Positions 22,762 through 35,383 are shown, counted from the first letter of the stretch. The stretch: 64,000 nucleotides of DNA from Epiperipatus broadwayi (GCA_028023455.1 JAQFVV010012446.1:4961501-5025500), one strand, 5' to 3'. The notes: generated by a model from the letters alone, not told the origin. Program-made: numbers and translations.

Positions 22762-22930
22762 AAAAAGATTGTTTTGTACATTTTTCTATCCTTGCAGCTT
22801 CTATTATTATATTTTCAAGTGACAAATGCTTTATCTTTCATTAGACTAGAGATCCAAAAAGCAATAATATTTCTATGATGTAATCTTTACTATACCAGTC
22901 TCATGCAAGGTAGGAATAGGTATTATTATA

Positions 22931-23076
22931 AAAGACCCAGAAAGAGATCATATGTGAGATGGATGGATGAAATAAGAAAGTGTGCAGGGGTAATGTGAAG
23001 AAGAAAAGCTAAAGATCGGAGAAAATGGGTTGAACTTGAAGAGACCTTCATCCTGCAGTGGATTGATAATGGTTGA
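22931..23076 (+). pseudogene. C-terminal tail of a non-LTR retrotransposon ORF2
   Basis: The plus strand reads as the conserved C-terminus of many LINE ORF2 proteins: WMDEIRKCAGV, then after one in-frame stop RRKAKDRRKWVELEE, then ILQWIDNG and a stop, followed by a (TGA)n tail. The in-frame TGA replaces an expected Trp codon. It is a 5'-truncated insertion inside the family B repeat, whose internal segment around the insertion is missing. It differs from the CR1-like family elsewhere in the window. Confidence 0.75.
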
Positions 23077-23129
23077 TGATGATGATGGAGGGATGTAATT
23101 ATAAACATATGATCAAATTATGTGAAAAA

Positions 23130-23193
23130 GATCTGTGATCTCCAAAATGCACATTTCATGCTGAATTAGCACTCATCCGTTGGCCCCAGACCA
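23130..23193 (-). ncRNA. Family B hammerhead ribozyme, inactive (U4 to G)
   Basis: Minus-strand order: GGCCAA, CGGATGA, stem II GTGCT...AGCAT, GAAA, ATG-TG-CAT, TTTGGAGATC. The core CTGATGA has become CGGATGA, so cleavage is not expected. Outer helix I can still form between GGTCT and AGATC-type segments. Confidence 0.65.
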
Positions 23194-23573
23194 CATTCTT
23201 TTACACCTATCATTATCATTGTTCAGTATATATATATAGCAAATTATTACAGTTTAACTGATAAGTGCCAAATGCTACCCTTTCAATTTTGACACAAACC
23301 AATTACTGGAAGATTTAAGTCATTCATTAGTCTAGAGATTATCCAATAATGAATAATATTTCTATAGCATAATTTTTATTACACCACTCTCACACAAGGT
23401 AGGAACTGGTTTCAATCTCTAATCTAATGAATTACTAATAAAAATTATTAATATAATTTCATTAGATGGTTTATATCAAACTTATGAGGGCAACAAGTTT
23501 GACACATCAATTAAATTGTAATATTTTGCTACCTATATATACTGACAACAATAAATATATGTATAAGAGATTG

Positions 23574-23636
23574 TAGTCTGGGCCAACTGATAAGTGCTGG
23601 TTCAGCATGAAATGTTTATCTTGGGAATTGTAGATA
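23574..23636 (+). ncRNA. Family B hammerhead ribozyme, inactive (G8 to A)
   Basis: Order: AGTCT, GGGCCAA, CTGATAA, stem II GTGCTG-GTT-CAGCAT, GAAA, ATG-TT-TAT, C, TTGGG. All helices are recognisable, but core G8 is A (CTGATAA), a base known to be essential as the general base in hammerheads. Confidence 0.7.
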
Positions 23637-23888
23637 TTTTTCACATATCTTTGATCATTTGTTTATGATTACACCCCTCCAGAAGATGTTAAAAGTGATA
23701 GAAAACATTTCCTACCTTGTGTGATGAAAAATTACACTGCAGAAATATTGTTCAATATTGGATAATCTCTAATCTAATGAGTAATTAATAAAAACTACTA
23801 ATATACTTTCAACAAGTGATTTGTGTTAATGTTGTGAGGTCTACACATTTGACATTTATCACTTAAATTGTAGTAATTTACTGAACTG

Positions 23889-23951
23889 TGGTCTAGGCCA
23901 ACTGATGAGTGCTGGTTCAGCATTAAATGTGCATCTGGGGGATCATAGATC
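23889..23951 (+). ncRNA. Family B hammerhead ribozyme, inactive (G12 to U)
   Basis: CTGATGA is intact and stem II is perfect, but GAAA reads TAAA. The cleavage triplet CAT-C and the outer GGTCT/AGATC helix are present. G12 is essential, so this copy is probably dead. Confidence 0.7.
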
Positions 23952-24066
23952 TTTCTCACATGTCTTTGGTTATATGTTTATGATTATATCCCTCTAGGAA
24001 GTGTTAAAAATCATTTCATACCTTCCATGAGAGTAGTGTAGCAAAAATTATACTACAGAAATATTA

Positions 24067-24944
24067 TACAACAGTTTAAGAATGTATGTAGACTCTTTAA
24101 TTATTTTTTTTTAAAAGAAAACAGTTTTAGCTTGTTCTTTTTAAAGAATGAAATAGAGAATTAAAGAATCTCTGTGATTATAATTGGAATGTAATTGAGA
24201 ATTCTGAGTAATTCGTTTAATATCTATTTGTGTTTGTGTTCCTCTGCATTTGAGGCGTCTGTCTTGGCAGTGAAACTAATTGGTTGTGAAATTTTAGTTT
24301 TTAAATTTTGCTAGTTCTTTACTCCTGTATTTAATGTAAAAATGTTATTTTTATAGACTGGGTAAAAATGCAAAAAGAGGGCAGCACTGATTAAACAGAG
24401 TTGGAAATTTTTTAAAAGTATAGTTTTCGATAAAGTAAGGTCAGATTTAATTTTGTAAATATATTTTAAATTAATTAAATTACATTTGTACCAAGTATTT
24501 AATTTCACATTTGAATAGTGACAAATAATAATTTGATAAATTTTTAAGATTTCAGTTTAAATATGTATTTAACACAAGTTAAAGTAAAACTTTAAAATTA
24601 CTTAGGTACAGCAAGAGATATACTACCGAATTTGATAAACTTTTGGCATTTTTTTAAAGTATATTCTTATATGATAAAGTAAGTTTTAAATACAGTATAA
24701 TAATTAACATGTGAGAAGTCCATTTTTGTCTTATATTTTAAAGGGATTAATGTCCATTAATTAACTAAAATACTAATATATATATATGATAATAAAAAGA
24801 TAGGCTAAATATAAGAAAATGAAAGGGAGGCTCCCATTATTTATTTTCTAAAAAGTGTCAACTTGCAATATTTTTTTAAAAAGTAACTTTTCTACAGTAT
24901 TGAAAAAAAATTTTTTTTTTCTCGGTTCTTCATATATCTATTAT
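24067..24944. other. AT-rich sequence, nothing recognised
   Basis: AT-rich, with no supported gene or repeat. Confidence 0.3.
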
Positions 24945-25160
24945 CTACCCATTGTTTATATTCTTTATAATATTTTACAATGCTTTTTCAAATCACTATT
25001 AATGGTTTCGATTGCCCCAGAAATCTTCAGAATTATAACAAACACAATACAAATACATGAATACAAATATGTTTGTTATAGTTCTGAAGAAGATTGGTGG
25101 GGCAATCGAAACTATCAATAATGGGTTGCAAAAAGCATTGTAAAAATAAAGAACATAAAT
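24945..25160. repeat. Foldback inverted repeat, arms ~90 bp
   Basis: The left arm includes ACAATGCTTTTT, TGGTTTCGATTGCCCCA and TCTTCAGAATTATAACAAAC. The right arm contains their complements in reverse order (GTTTGTTATAGTTCTGAAGA, TGGGGCAATCGAAACTAT, AAAAAGCATTGT). A spacer of about 15-25 bp lies between them. It could be a foldback MITE or a hairpin-forming transcript. The two open frames listed on opposite strands here are mirror images caused by the palindrome. No target duplication was found. Confidence 0.8.
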
Positions 25161-28100
25161 GATATTAATATTATATGGATTTGGGAATGCAATAAGAAAG
25201 ATAAAGTTATAATACTTCATAGAGTAGCTACCTATCCTTTATATTGTACCCTCACTTTCAGGAAATATATATCATAAAAAGCTCAGATAAAGATTATGCT
25301 CGGCTAATTCATTGAGCCAATATCCCACAGGATACTACCTCAGTGGCATAAGAACACTATCCCCCCTATTACTATTTCAAATAATAAATCTATAACATTC
25401 TTACTTCAACAATAATTAATCATTTAAGATTACACTAATAAATAAATCTTAATCTTTTTATTTAAAATAATTTAACTAAAATAATCTCAGGTTCTTAAAC
25501 TAATTTAAGTCAATCAAAATTACTGTAGTAAAGCATGATAAGGGATTTAATATCATACTCAACCACACCTAACTAATAACAATAATAAATAATAATAATA
25601 ATCTTCATTGTATGATTTAATCTTACTTATTTTCCCCCATTATAATTCTTATTAACCATAATAGCAATAAAGAAATAATATAACATAGTCTTTTATCTTT
25701 CACATGATATCGTAATAAATATGTGGTAGTATCTTATAATCTGAAAAATATGTGTGGCAACGGTTAGCATTATAATTCTGTGTAATATTTTAATAATTAA
25801 CTTATGACCATAAAGATAATGTAAATGTAATTTCTTGAATAAATAATCTGAAGAAAATATTATAATTCTTAAATAATAACTTTATTTATTACTGTGCAAA
25901 TGTTATGTTCTGGTTCAAACCCTCTGTGGTTAAAAGGTTTGCAGAGTGGAAAAGAAATCAACTTAACACACAAATTTTGAAAACAAGTTTAACAAAATTT
26001 TATTACAATAAATGAACAATAATCTATTTACAATATTTACAGTTTTCAAATAAATCTTGCACTATTACACTTTTTGTTACTCATACCAAAATATAAAATT
26101 AAGTATTCACTCCGACTTTTAAAATAATTTGTCTATTTACATCTTCAGAATTTTATAATAATGATATTAATCTACATAACTTTTAAATATTATTTATCAT
26201 GAAGTATCATTTTGATATGCTTCCTTTAAACATTCATTAGTTATGAAGCATAAAAAAATGGAAAATACAAAAATAACAATTCGAATATGTATCTCGTAAT
26301 TTATTCTCAATCACTAAAATAGTTTCTTATAGCAATGTTGATACTGTTAAACAAAACATATTCATTTTTTTGGTTCATTAACAAAAAACGAGTGGACACA
26401 ATTGATAATCAAATTGTCATACACAATATCTCTTACTTAGTATTGATCTAATATGAAATAGCTGCAAGTATTGATGTATTTCTTTATCATTAATAATAAC
26501 TATGAAATATAGCTCTACTTTATCTTATACTGTTTCGTTTTAATACACTATCCATTAAAAATATGCAATACCTATAAGTTTTAGAATACTTAAAGTTATT
26601 CAAAATTCGAGAACAACTTCATTTATCATTTACATTCATGAAATTTATTTTATTTCAAAAATAAAATATAGAACATATTCTATGACTTTATGTTTTAATT
26701 CTATCTGATTCTTAATTCCATTTGCATTTATTCTGATTATTCTCCTAAGTAAACAAACCTATCTTATTCATTTCAAATAACAATCCTTAAACTCTAAATA
26801 ATCTATCATTTCCATTAAAAATACAATACTGTAAGATGTAATGCTTTAGAAAATCGTGATAGCGAACAGATGAATAGGTATAGGGAAAAAACTAGAGTCT
26901 CAACTCACTAGTACATAAATTAGATAGTCATCATGGTACAGTGTATCAATAAAATAGAGGCATGACTTATCTGTCTAATGACCTCCACTACAAACAACAA
27001 TGTCAAAGCTATTACTTCAGCTTTCTGTAACATCAATATTTAATATAAAAATAAACACTGCCCACAGAAAATATACAAGCTACAGGGCTCTGTTATCTGT
27101 ACCTGCATAGTTAATAAGATCATAAAGTTTATTCCTTTTCCCATAACAAAATCCTACATTAAAGCACTTCTTTGGTTTCATGTTTAAATTACTACCAAGT
27201 CACTATCTTGTATAAATTTTCCTATAGTTTTATCAATCTACATCGACAATGATACTAAAAACATATTCAAAACAACAAATAAAATTCACCTGTCAATATA
27301 ATGAGCTCAACTGATCAACAAGAAAAAGGTTATTTCACTTTCTTATCAAATATTCTTGAACAAAATACAAATGACTATTATCCTTATTTTAAATATCTAA
27401 GAAATACTAAAGTTCTTTATAAAAGAATCATAGAATTATTCATTACTAAGTTAGATTATACCAGTAATATGGGATAAAAGTATGCATATCTTTATAATAA
27501 ATAAATCCTAACTTTTATAAGTTTTATGTGTGTATAAATGCATTCACACATAACCCATACATTCACACTTCAACATTATAATTTGTTGGTAATCTACAAA
27601 AGAAAAATACATCCTAAAAATATCAATATCTACAACTATTACCCAAGTGATATCTATTTGATAACCACTTATATGATGTCTTCAGGTCCACAATTTAAAA
27701 ATAAACATTGCATAGTATAACATACATTCATACTATCATACTTAAAAGATTAACTTACTTAAAATTATCAAAATATCTTTTATAAAACTACAATATTATT
27801 AGTGAATAATTAATCTTTATGTACCTATCCTATTCTAATTATTAAATAACATTACAATTAATACTAGGGTTAATTTTAAGAAACAAGTCCAAAACATATT
27901 TACGTATGACTCCTCTGTTGAATTTTCTTTACACAAAATAAAAATAAAAATTGTTTTTATTTCCTTGAAGTTTTTTTTTTAAAAAAAAACTCTTGAGAAG
28001 CGATTAAAACCCCCAACACTATGTTTTTTTGTTCAAACGTTTGACGATGAAAAACAAAATTATCCTCCCGAAAATTAATGCATGTTCCGTAGACTCCTTC

Positions 28101-28176
28101 CAACACAACGAACGAAGTTTAAAATAAATAATAAAAAATAATATAAGTCGACGTCTAAAAATCTAAAATTATTGAT
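25161..28176. other. AT-rich, probably non-coding
   Basis: About 3 kb with no recognised exon or repeat family. The block 25900-28100 is relatively free of repeats and could be a long UTR or intron, but no gene evidence supports it. Confidence 0.25.
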
Positions 28177-28255
28177 GAAAATAATCACTGATCTGTTCTG
28201 AAAAAGTTTGTGAAATAATAGTTCATTGTCTATTATTCAGAACAGTGATTATTGA
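28177..28255. repeat. Imperfect inverted repeat (hairpin)
   Basis: AATAATCACTGATCTGTTCTGA at the left pairs with TCAGAACAGTGATTATT at the right, with a short insertion in the left arm, around a loop of about 35 bases. Function unknown. Confidence 0.5.
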
Positions 28256-31200
28256 AATAGTTTAAACTTATAATATTTGAAAATAACATTTTGAAGCTTC
28301 CTTCCTTAGGATCCTGTGCCGGCTTGAAGTGTCCTAGACATGGCGACGTGAATTCAGATATCCAGATATGGTTTTTGCGCAATTTTTAAAAAAAAAATTC
28401 CAGAATTAATATTTATCTATTATTTATAATTCCTTCATCTCTAAGGCTTATTTGTCAGGATATTTATCATTACTTATCCAAGTATATTTATTTTCCATTA
28501 TTATTTCCAATTATCGGTTTTTCCAAAAATTATTATAATAACGCATGTAGTCTTTAAAATATAGTATAGACTTATTACATATGTTTTTTAATAAGTCTCC
28601 ATTTAACCATTAGTTTATGACAGTTTTAAATAATTTGATAATGTTCTCTTCAAAAGAAAAACATTTCTGCATTATACCTTAATATAATTTTTACTTTCCT
28701 CTTATTGAAAGATTTTTTAAAAGTTTTATCGTATTATTTTTTCAGTTTCTAATATGACTATCTTTCCGAAAGAAAATGTATAGCTAATTTAAATTTCCAA
28801 TTAGCCTTCCTATTCAGTTCTCCATATAATGTCCAATATATAATTTTAGCAAATAAAATAATTTTTCCCATTAAAGTTACTAATATTATAATTCTAAGTA
28901 TAATTTTTACTTTCAAGATCCTTTTAAATAATTTAGTATTCTCTCCTCTTCTTGGTACGTCCATGTTTTAATGCGATGTTTAATTAGATTTTGACAAAAG
29001 TCCGGTAAGGGAATTAACTTTCTAGCACTGCATAATTTAGATAATAATTTTTATAATTTGTTTATAATACTCTCTTTGCAAAATAATTAAATTGATATAT
29101 TTCTCAGTTGCAAATAAATTACTAGAGAGCGATTATAGCACAGAATTGATTAATTTAAAGCTAATTAAATTTACAGAAGCAGATTGTTTAAAAATAGAAA
29201 ACAAAAATTTTAAAAGAAGCATGTTGAAAATTGTGCATCGATATTTATACCCAAATAAATATATCATTTGATTGGTGGATTACGCTTTCACCCGACAACT
29301 TAATTTACATATAACTTTGATATTACGTAATTAAAATCAGAAATAAAATAATGACTCATTCTTATTTAAAAATATTACTTAAAAATATTAATTTTAAATC
29401 AATTTTTATACTTTATTAAAAATAACTAAACATTTTAAAATGACTTTAAAAACAATATTTTACCAATGTATTCCATCTTTTATTTTTAATGTATTTATTT
29501 CTTTTAAAACAAAATATTTAACATTTACTAACTTCATTTGTTTTATAAAACTATTTAAACATTTTATGACAACTAATTTTAATATTTTTCGCTTGTGATA
29601 GGTAAATAAATATCTTCAATTCTATAGTGTAATTTTAAAGTAAATTTTTGAAACTTTGTTAACACAAACATTAGTAAGCACGTATGTATAACTGTATACA
29701 TGTCACATGACTTACAACCGAGACACTGTAACAAATTCTGTCTGAGAATATTAACTATTTAATTGCAACAATTATTATATTAAAGAAATAATATAATAAT
29801 ATAATTTTGGAATAATAATTTTGAATACTATAAAATTAAATATAAATTTCCCTACCACAAAGACCACTTTTAAAATATATAATATTAAATATAATTATTA
29901 AATATAATTTATAATGTAAAATATAATATTTATTTAATTACAGGTTATTGCTATTAAAATTTAACTTTTAATACATATTTTAAAGATTTATTATTACATT
30001 ATTTATTATGGCCAGCTTCCTCAACCATATACAATTAATACACTTAGCTTTATTTAACTGTTTTAAATTTATTTAGCACAATTTTAGGCATTAAATAATT
30101 TTATCTTGCTTTAATTGAACTTTTAAAAAGATTGTCAATATAATATAATCATTGTACCAAGAGAGCATACCCTAAATTTAAATTTTTTTAGTAAATTGAT
30201 ATTATAATGTTATTCTGACCTAAAGAAAAGGGCACAATATATATACATAGACTATAAATTTTTGTTTTATGGTACTTAGCTCAATTTAAGCAATAAATCA
30301 ATAAAAATAAATGTGAGCAGTAGTCTCACATTATCTATATTCAAAAAAATGTTGACTTACAATAATTTAAAAAAAGCTGACTTTTCTGCAGTTTTATAAA
30401 TTAATTTAAATACTAGTAAAAATTATTCAATATTGTATTTTAAGGAATTCTTAAAATATATTTTCGTTATTCTTTATATATACATTACACGCTAATATTT
30501 TGCAATTTTTGTGGTGAATAGCTAAAGTATATTATTACGTAATATATGCGTTGATTCAGAGATGTCACTTCAGTCAGCTTGGAGAGAGTAAGAGGCACAT
30601 TTTATTGCAATCATGGTCATTGTTAATAATATTTGTTGATGAAATTTATTAATTAAACCATACATGAACATGAAAGTAAACATATAGCACTTATATGTCA
30701 ATCCATAAAGAAGATCATTAATTGTCTTGTAAATTTACAATACTTTAATCAGGAACAGGGATATGCATCAAGTGACCCTGGAAATTAAATCTGTCTTATC
30801 TAATCTCACCATATGTCTTTATTAGTTAAATTAGAAATGTATGGCCCTATTCAAGAGAGAGGTAAATAAATATAGTATATATATATTGACAAACATGTAA
30901 ATGCATATATATTACAAATAAAATGTCAGGAATTGTATCTGTTGAAACTAGTTACCATATAAAAATGAATATTATATCCTATTATTCAAATTAGAAATGT
31001 ATGATTCCGATCAATAGAATAAAAATTAATAATAATAAAACTTGGGGGGTGGGGTACATATTTAAATATAATGCCTAAATAGCTTGACAGTAACAAATTC
31101 TATGAAAGTAATTATTATTTACAAATCATTATTTGTAATTAATCAATTTGTTAATTTTTTTTTTTGTTTTTAAACATGTCTTGGATACATTATATATATA

Positions 31201-31932
31201 TCAGAGTATTTGTTTACTAATTATTTAATTGATCACATGAGAAACATATTTAAACTAAAATCCTAAAATTAGATTAATCAGAATTATAACCGATCATAAA
31301 AAATTAAATTTTTGGTGATATTGCTGTTGATAAGTCCAGTATTATTATTTCGCTTAAGTAATATGTAAATATTAGAAGCTGTTGAAAGAGATACATATTG
31401 GTTTATATTATTATATTCTATTAAGGCAAGTGAAGTCGCAGGACTAGTTATTTAATAAAAGTAAATTTGTTAGTAAATAATTCTTAATTATAAAATCCTT
31501 CCAATCATTATGAAGTAAAAACTAATGTTTTCTTATTGAATTGAAATAAAGAAAGAAGTCCTGTAAATGTGTTTTTACTTTTATTGGCATTAATGGTTTA
31601 TATATATTTTGCTGCTGGAAAGCAATGTTTTCCTACTGATAAATAAATGTGATACAAATAAAGATATGCCAAAATATTTATTGCATCTGCTTACAGTAAT
31701 AATATATATACGATTAAAAGTGTCTGCTAACCGTAATGGTTGGCAGACTTACAAATGCGTAGTTATTAGCTGTAACAACCAGTGGATTGGGAAAATGTCA
31801 TGATGCCTAATAAAGCCTAAACACTTTTAGTCACAGTAGTTTCCTTTGTGAAAGATCGATAGTATTTGTCCATATCAATTTCCACCAGCTCCAAGCCTAA
31901 GCAGCCCTAATTGCAATCTGGCAAATAGTGGA
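28256..31932. other. AT-rich stretch with no supported gene
   Basis: Strongly AT-rich. A small less AT-rich island at 28300-28380 has an acceptor-like TTCCTTAG at its left and could hold a short exon, but this is not convincing enough to annotate as coding. Confidence 0.25.
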
Positions 31933-31973
31933 CAATTTGCATTACTATCGGAGAAACTCCGGATGGTAAATTG
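31933..31973. repeat. Short hairpin within a higher-complexity block
   Basis: CAATTTGCATTACTATCGGAG pairs imperfectly with CTCCGGATGGTAAATTG around AAA. It lies in 31840-32130, a stretch of unusually even base composition and no ORF. This could be a structured RNA or a conserved non-coding element. Confidence 0.4.
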
Positions 31974-32353
31974 CTGTTCTGAATTTGATGCAGCAACCCT
32001 GTCTTTTTTATTCGATGCGCTCTCAAATAGACCTTTATTTTATAGCCAGCTACTACCCTATCTGATGTGAACAATCTGATTTACCGACCTAGTTACATGA
32101 TTGGCCATTCTTATGTCATTGACATTTACGTTATTGTTATTTTATTGATCTGTTGTACTGTTACAGAATCAGATATGAAGAATTGTAAAATTTGGATGAG
32201 TCAATTATTCCTAGGGTGCGTTTGAAGCATGATTTGGACAATTCCATTATTGAAGTGAATCTTAAATACAGTTTGGACAAGCCCATTGTCAAGAGCCAGT
32301 TTAAAATGAGTTCTCAATAATTAATTTAAATTTACAATAGTTTATTCATTAAT

Positions 32354-32862
32354 CAAAATAAGAATCATAGATTACATGATCCTATCTCTAAAACTTGTAA
32401 GTTATAAACAATGAGGATTGCCAATTCTTCTACAAGCTTTGTGATAAATGCTTAGCCAGAGCCAGTACTTAAAATATCTGTCAGGAACCCCTTTCCAAAC
32501 CCCTGACCATGGTTTCATGCTTTGGCACTCGGAGAGGCGTCAGGGTAAGTTTAGACACTAGATCTAAAAATACCCACCCAAAGCCAAGCACTTATCTAAA
32601 AGTTATCTATTGAGTGGAAAATCTGAAGTTTTCAAACATCTACATGTCTTCAAACCCAGCTATCCAACTCAAATAGCTATATGGGACTGATAGATCTTCA
32701 GCCATATCATATATTAGTAGTCTTAGCAATATAAAATTGCATAAGACTTATGGCAGAGACTATAAATAGTCAAAATAAGAGTCATAGATCACATGACCCT
32801 ATCTTTTAAGCTTGTAAGTTATAAATAATGAGGATTGCCAATTCCTCTGCAAGCTTTGTGAT
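32354..32862. repeat. Direct repeats ~92 bp, 417 bp apart, flanking a SINE-like core (family C)
   Basis: The segment from CAAAATAAGAATCATAGAT to CAAGCTTTGTGAT at 32354-32445 recurs at 32771-32862 with few changes, so about 1.2 units of a 417-bp tandem repeat are present. Between them, 32478-32560 is G+C-richer and can fold through CCCTGAC pairing with GTCAGGG. This part may be a SINE body. The family is not recognised. Confidence 0.6.
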
Positions 32863-33988
32863 TAGTTTATTTCTGTGTTTTAACGTGTTTGTAATGCTGT
32901 AGTTTGTTTCTTACTGATGTTAATCAATATGCCATATTTGCCATTTAAAATTAGAAATGATTGTTTTCATATTACTGCATAATTTTTTAAAGAAATTCAG
33001 AAGACAAAACTCTTGGAAATTATAATTATTTAGAAAGAATAAATGAATTTTCTTGGTGTCACATGGTTCTGCCCAATCGCTGACCTTTGGTTTTGTTTAA
33101 AAATAGTTTTTCATTATTGTGATCTGAAACTGCAAAATTTTTAAGAGTCTCAAGAATTCTGAAAATTAAATTTTTGAATTATATATAACGAAATAAGAAT
33201 ATTTTAAATTTCAAATCGCCTTTCTTCCCCAATGAAATAAATTTTTACATTATTTAATGCTATTATTATAGATGCTAATTTAGTAGATGTGGTGAATATT
33301 TATAAAAATTCAATTTCTGATTTCATTTATTTTTTGTTCTTGTAATATTCGTCATTATTTTAAAGTGTAGTCATGAGAATGTCTATATGTGCATTCTAAT
33401 GAGCACAGGAATGATTTCACGGCTTGTCAAATATGTATCATTGAGAATATAAACCTATTCATGGAATAAACAAGTCCATCTTTTGTTATAACAATGTTAA
33501 TGTATTTCGTCAAAAGAGGGTATTATTTACAAATGCATTTAAAAGTGATTCTTTAGGATCGTAATTTGCTAATCATTTTAGTAACATATTTTGACTTGTT
33601 TGTTCCACGAATAGGTTTATCAATAGGGAAATAAATGTGTGCATACATAAATATGTAGAAATTGAAATTAAATAGAATTGTGAGCAGCTGTCAAATGTCC
33701 ATTTGTCCAAGCATAATAATTAGATATTCAATGTATAAGTTCCAAAATATCAAAAATTGAGTTCTTGGAATTCCACAATAGTTCTCATAATATCACAAAC
33801 TAAGACCAGTCAACTCTGAAATATAATTAGTCTGTAAGTTTTAAACCCCTAGTTCATTTATCAGTTTTCCCATGCTGAAACTTTTTTTTACATTCACAAT
33901 TTACCGTTATATATTTGTGAGTATGAATGGGTGCATTTATTTAAGTATTTTCAATTAGTAAGTTGTTATTGCTAAAAATGTATAAGGC
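32863..33988. other. AT-rich sequence, nothing recognised
   Basis: No supported coding, RNA or repeat feature. Confidence 0.3.
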
Positions 33989-34110
33989 GGCAAAATTTTC
34001 CCCACACTAGTGCCACCTAGTGCAAGCTCTAGTAATCAATATATGCTAGACATTATAATCCCTATCAAATGTTTACCTACCCGTATCAGACTATTATGGG
34101 GAAAAATTTG
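33989..34110. mobile_element. Old family A foldback remnant without ribozyme
   Basis: GGCAAAATTTTCCCCACACTAGTGCCACC and the following AGTAATCAATATATGCTAGA and AATCCCTATC segments align loosely with the minus arm of family A. The right end, GGGGAAAAATTTGC, complements the left end. The hammerhead segment is deleted. The divergence suggests an old insertion. Confidence 0.45.
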
Positions 34111-35368
34111 CTACTGAATTAATAGCTTATATAAGCATAAGAAAAGGCGAATATGTGATGTTTTAATAGCTAAATTTTATAAGAACGTACACTGGGTATA
34201 TGTATTTACATTTCATAAAATTCTTATTGCCGTACTTCATTCTGCTTATTTATTACATTATAAAGTTTATTAAAATGTAAATAGATTGATTATTTACGGT
34301 TGCAAAAAGGAGTTTGCTTTTGAGTGAAAGAAGACACTTTAATTTTTTTTTAAATCTTAAAGTAAGCAAGCAGTGGAAATTTCTAAAGCCCATTTCTAAC
34401 ATTCTTAACATTGCAGCTATTACTATATTTACATGGTAAAGAAATAGAACTGCTCTCCAATAGCCATTAATCATCAGAGTAACTTTAAGACCAAGAAAAC
34501 ATAGTAGTCTTTTACGTCTGCTCCATAGTTCTTAATGGCAACATCAGTTAGATTTTTGGGATACGTGAATGCTCATTCCCTTTTATATTTACCTTCATAA
34601 CAAACAAAATAAATTACAGCTTGTATATTTCAAAAGATATAAAGCTATCTGCCAAGACAGCAATCGATAACTGGAGGCAAAGAATATAAAGCGGCAATAA
34701 GTTACCTACTTATGTTACCGAGCTTTAAAAGTTATAGAGTTATTGGTCAACTGAAGGCAAAGGATGCGTAGAGAAGACAGGTTATATATTTAGACTATCA
34801 GTCGATAATAATCTTATTTAGTTATGTACAATTGTTAATCAATTTTAAGCAAAGGAAAAGTACAACTTAGAAGGAAAACTGATCTATATTGAGACCTTGG
34901 TTAAGTTTGTGAATCTGGCGAAAAGATTAGACAATGATTTGAAAAGTGAACGTGATTTGCTACAATTGAAAGTATACATATTAGAAGCATAGATGGAGTG
35001 AAATTTATTAAAAAGAAGAATATTGTGGGAATTTGATGATATATTACATACACAGAGGTAATATTAATTTAATTATTCATCTTAATATAAGATGCACATA
35101 TTCATATTTGCATTCCAACATGCTATCTTTCTAATAAAATAGATAAGGTTTTCCTTAGAAGCCTGTATTGAGAGCTTTTGGTCGGACCAAAACAATTTAA
35201 AAATTGCCGTGGATATTTTAATTTTAAAACTGGAAGATAATTGAAAAATGAAAGTGCTGTGGGCAAATTCTTGTGAAATTGAAATTAAACAACTTAGATT
35301 TGGGTGGAATTTGCAGAAAAAGAAAAATTCTTTATATATATTCTTATTTTTAAAAAAATTCTTAACGG
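34111..35368. other. AT-rich sequence, nothing recognised
   Basis: No supported feature apart from general AT-richness. Confidence 0.3.
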
Positions 35369-35383
35369 AAATTGACATTTGAG

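Larger units (their letters stand above)
22838..24066. mobile_element. Family B hammerhead array: inverted unit plus head-to-tail units, 350-bp period
   Basis: A minus-orientation unit (22838-22915 and about 23090-23410) is interrupted by a LINE tail. At about 23411 the array flips to plus orientation, and two head-to-tail units follow with a period of 350 bp (AATCTCTAATCTAATGA at 23414 and 23764). Unit landmarks in order are: AATCTCTAATCTAATGA, the TTTGACACATCAATTAAA segment, the hammerhead, a GTTTATGATTA-ATCCCTC block, and CTACCTTGYRTGAGA. No ORF. The arrangement resembles inverted/tandem insertions made by Penelope-like elements and retrozyme-like repeats. Confidence 0.8.

Noticed and set aside
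22624-22878. Overlapping open frames on both strands
   Set aside because: They read through the tRNA-like SINE, and all their recognisable content is SINE sequence.
24855-25220. Two open frames on opposite strands
   Set aside because: They are mirror images created by the inverted repeat and have no domain similarity.
32478-32560. Hammerhead in the GC-richer core of family C
   Set aside because: CTGACGC and GAAAC with GTC are present in the right order on the minus strand, but A9 is C and helix I does not pair, so the resemblance is probably chance.
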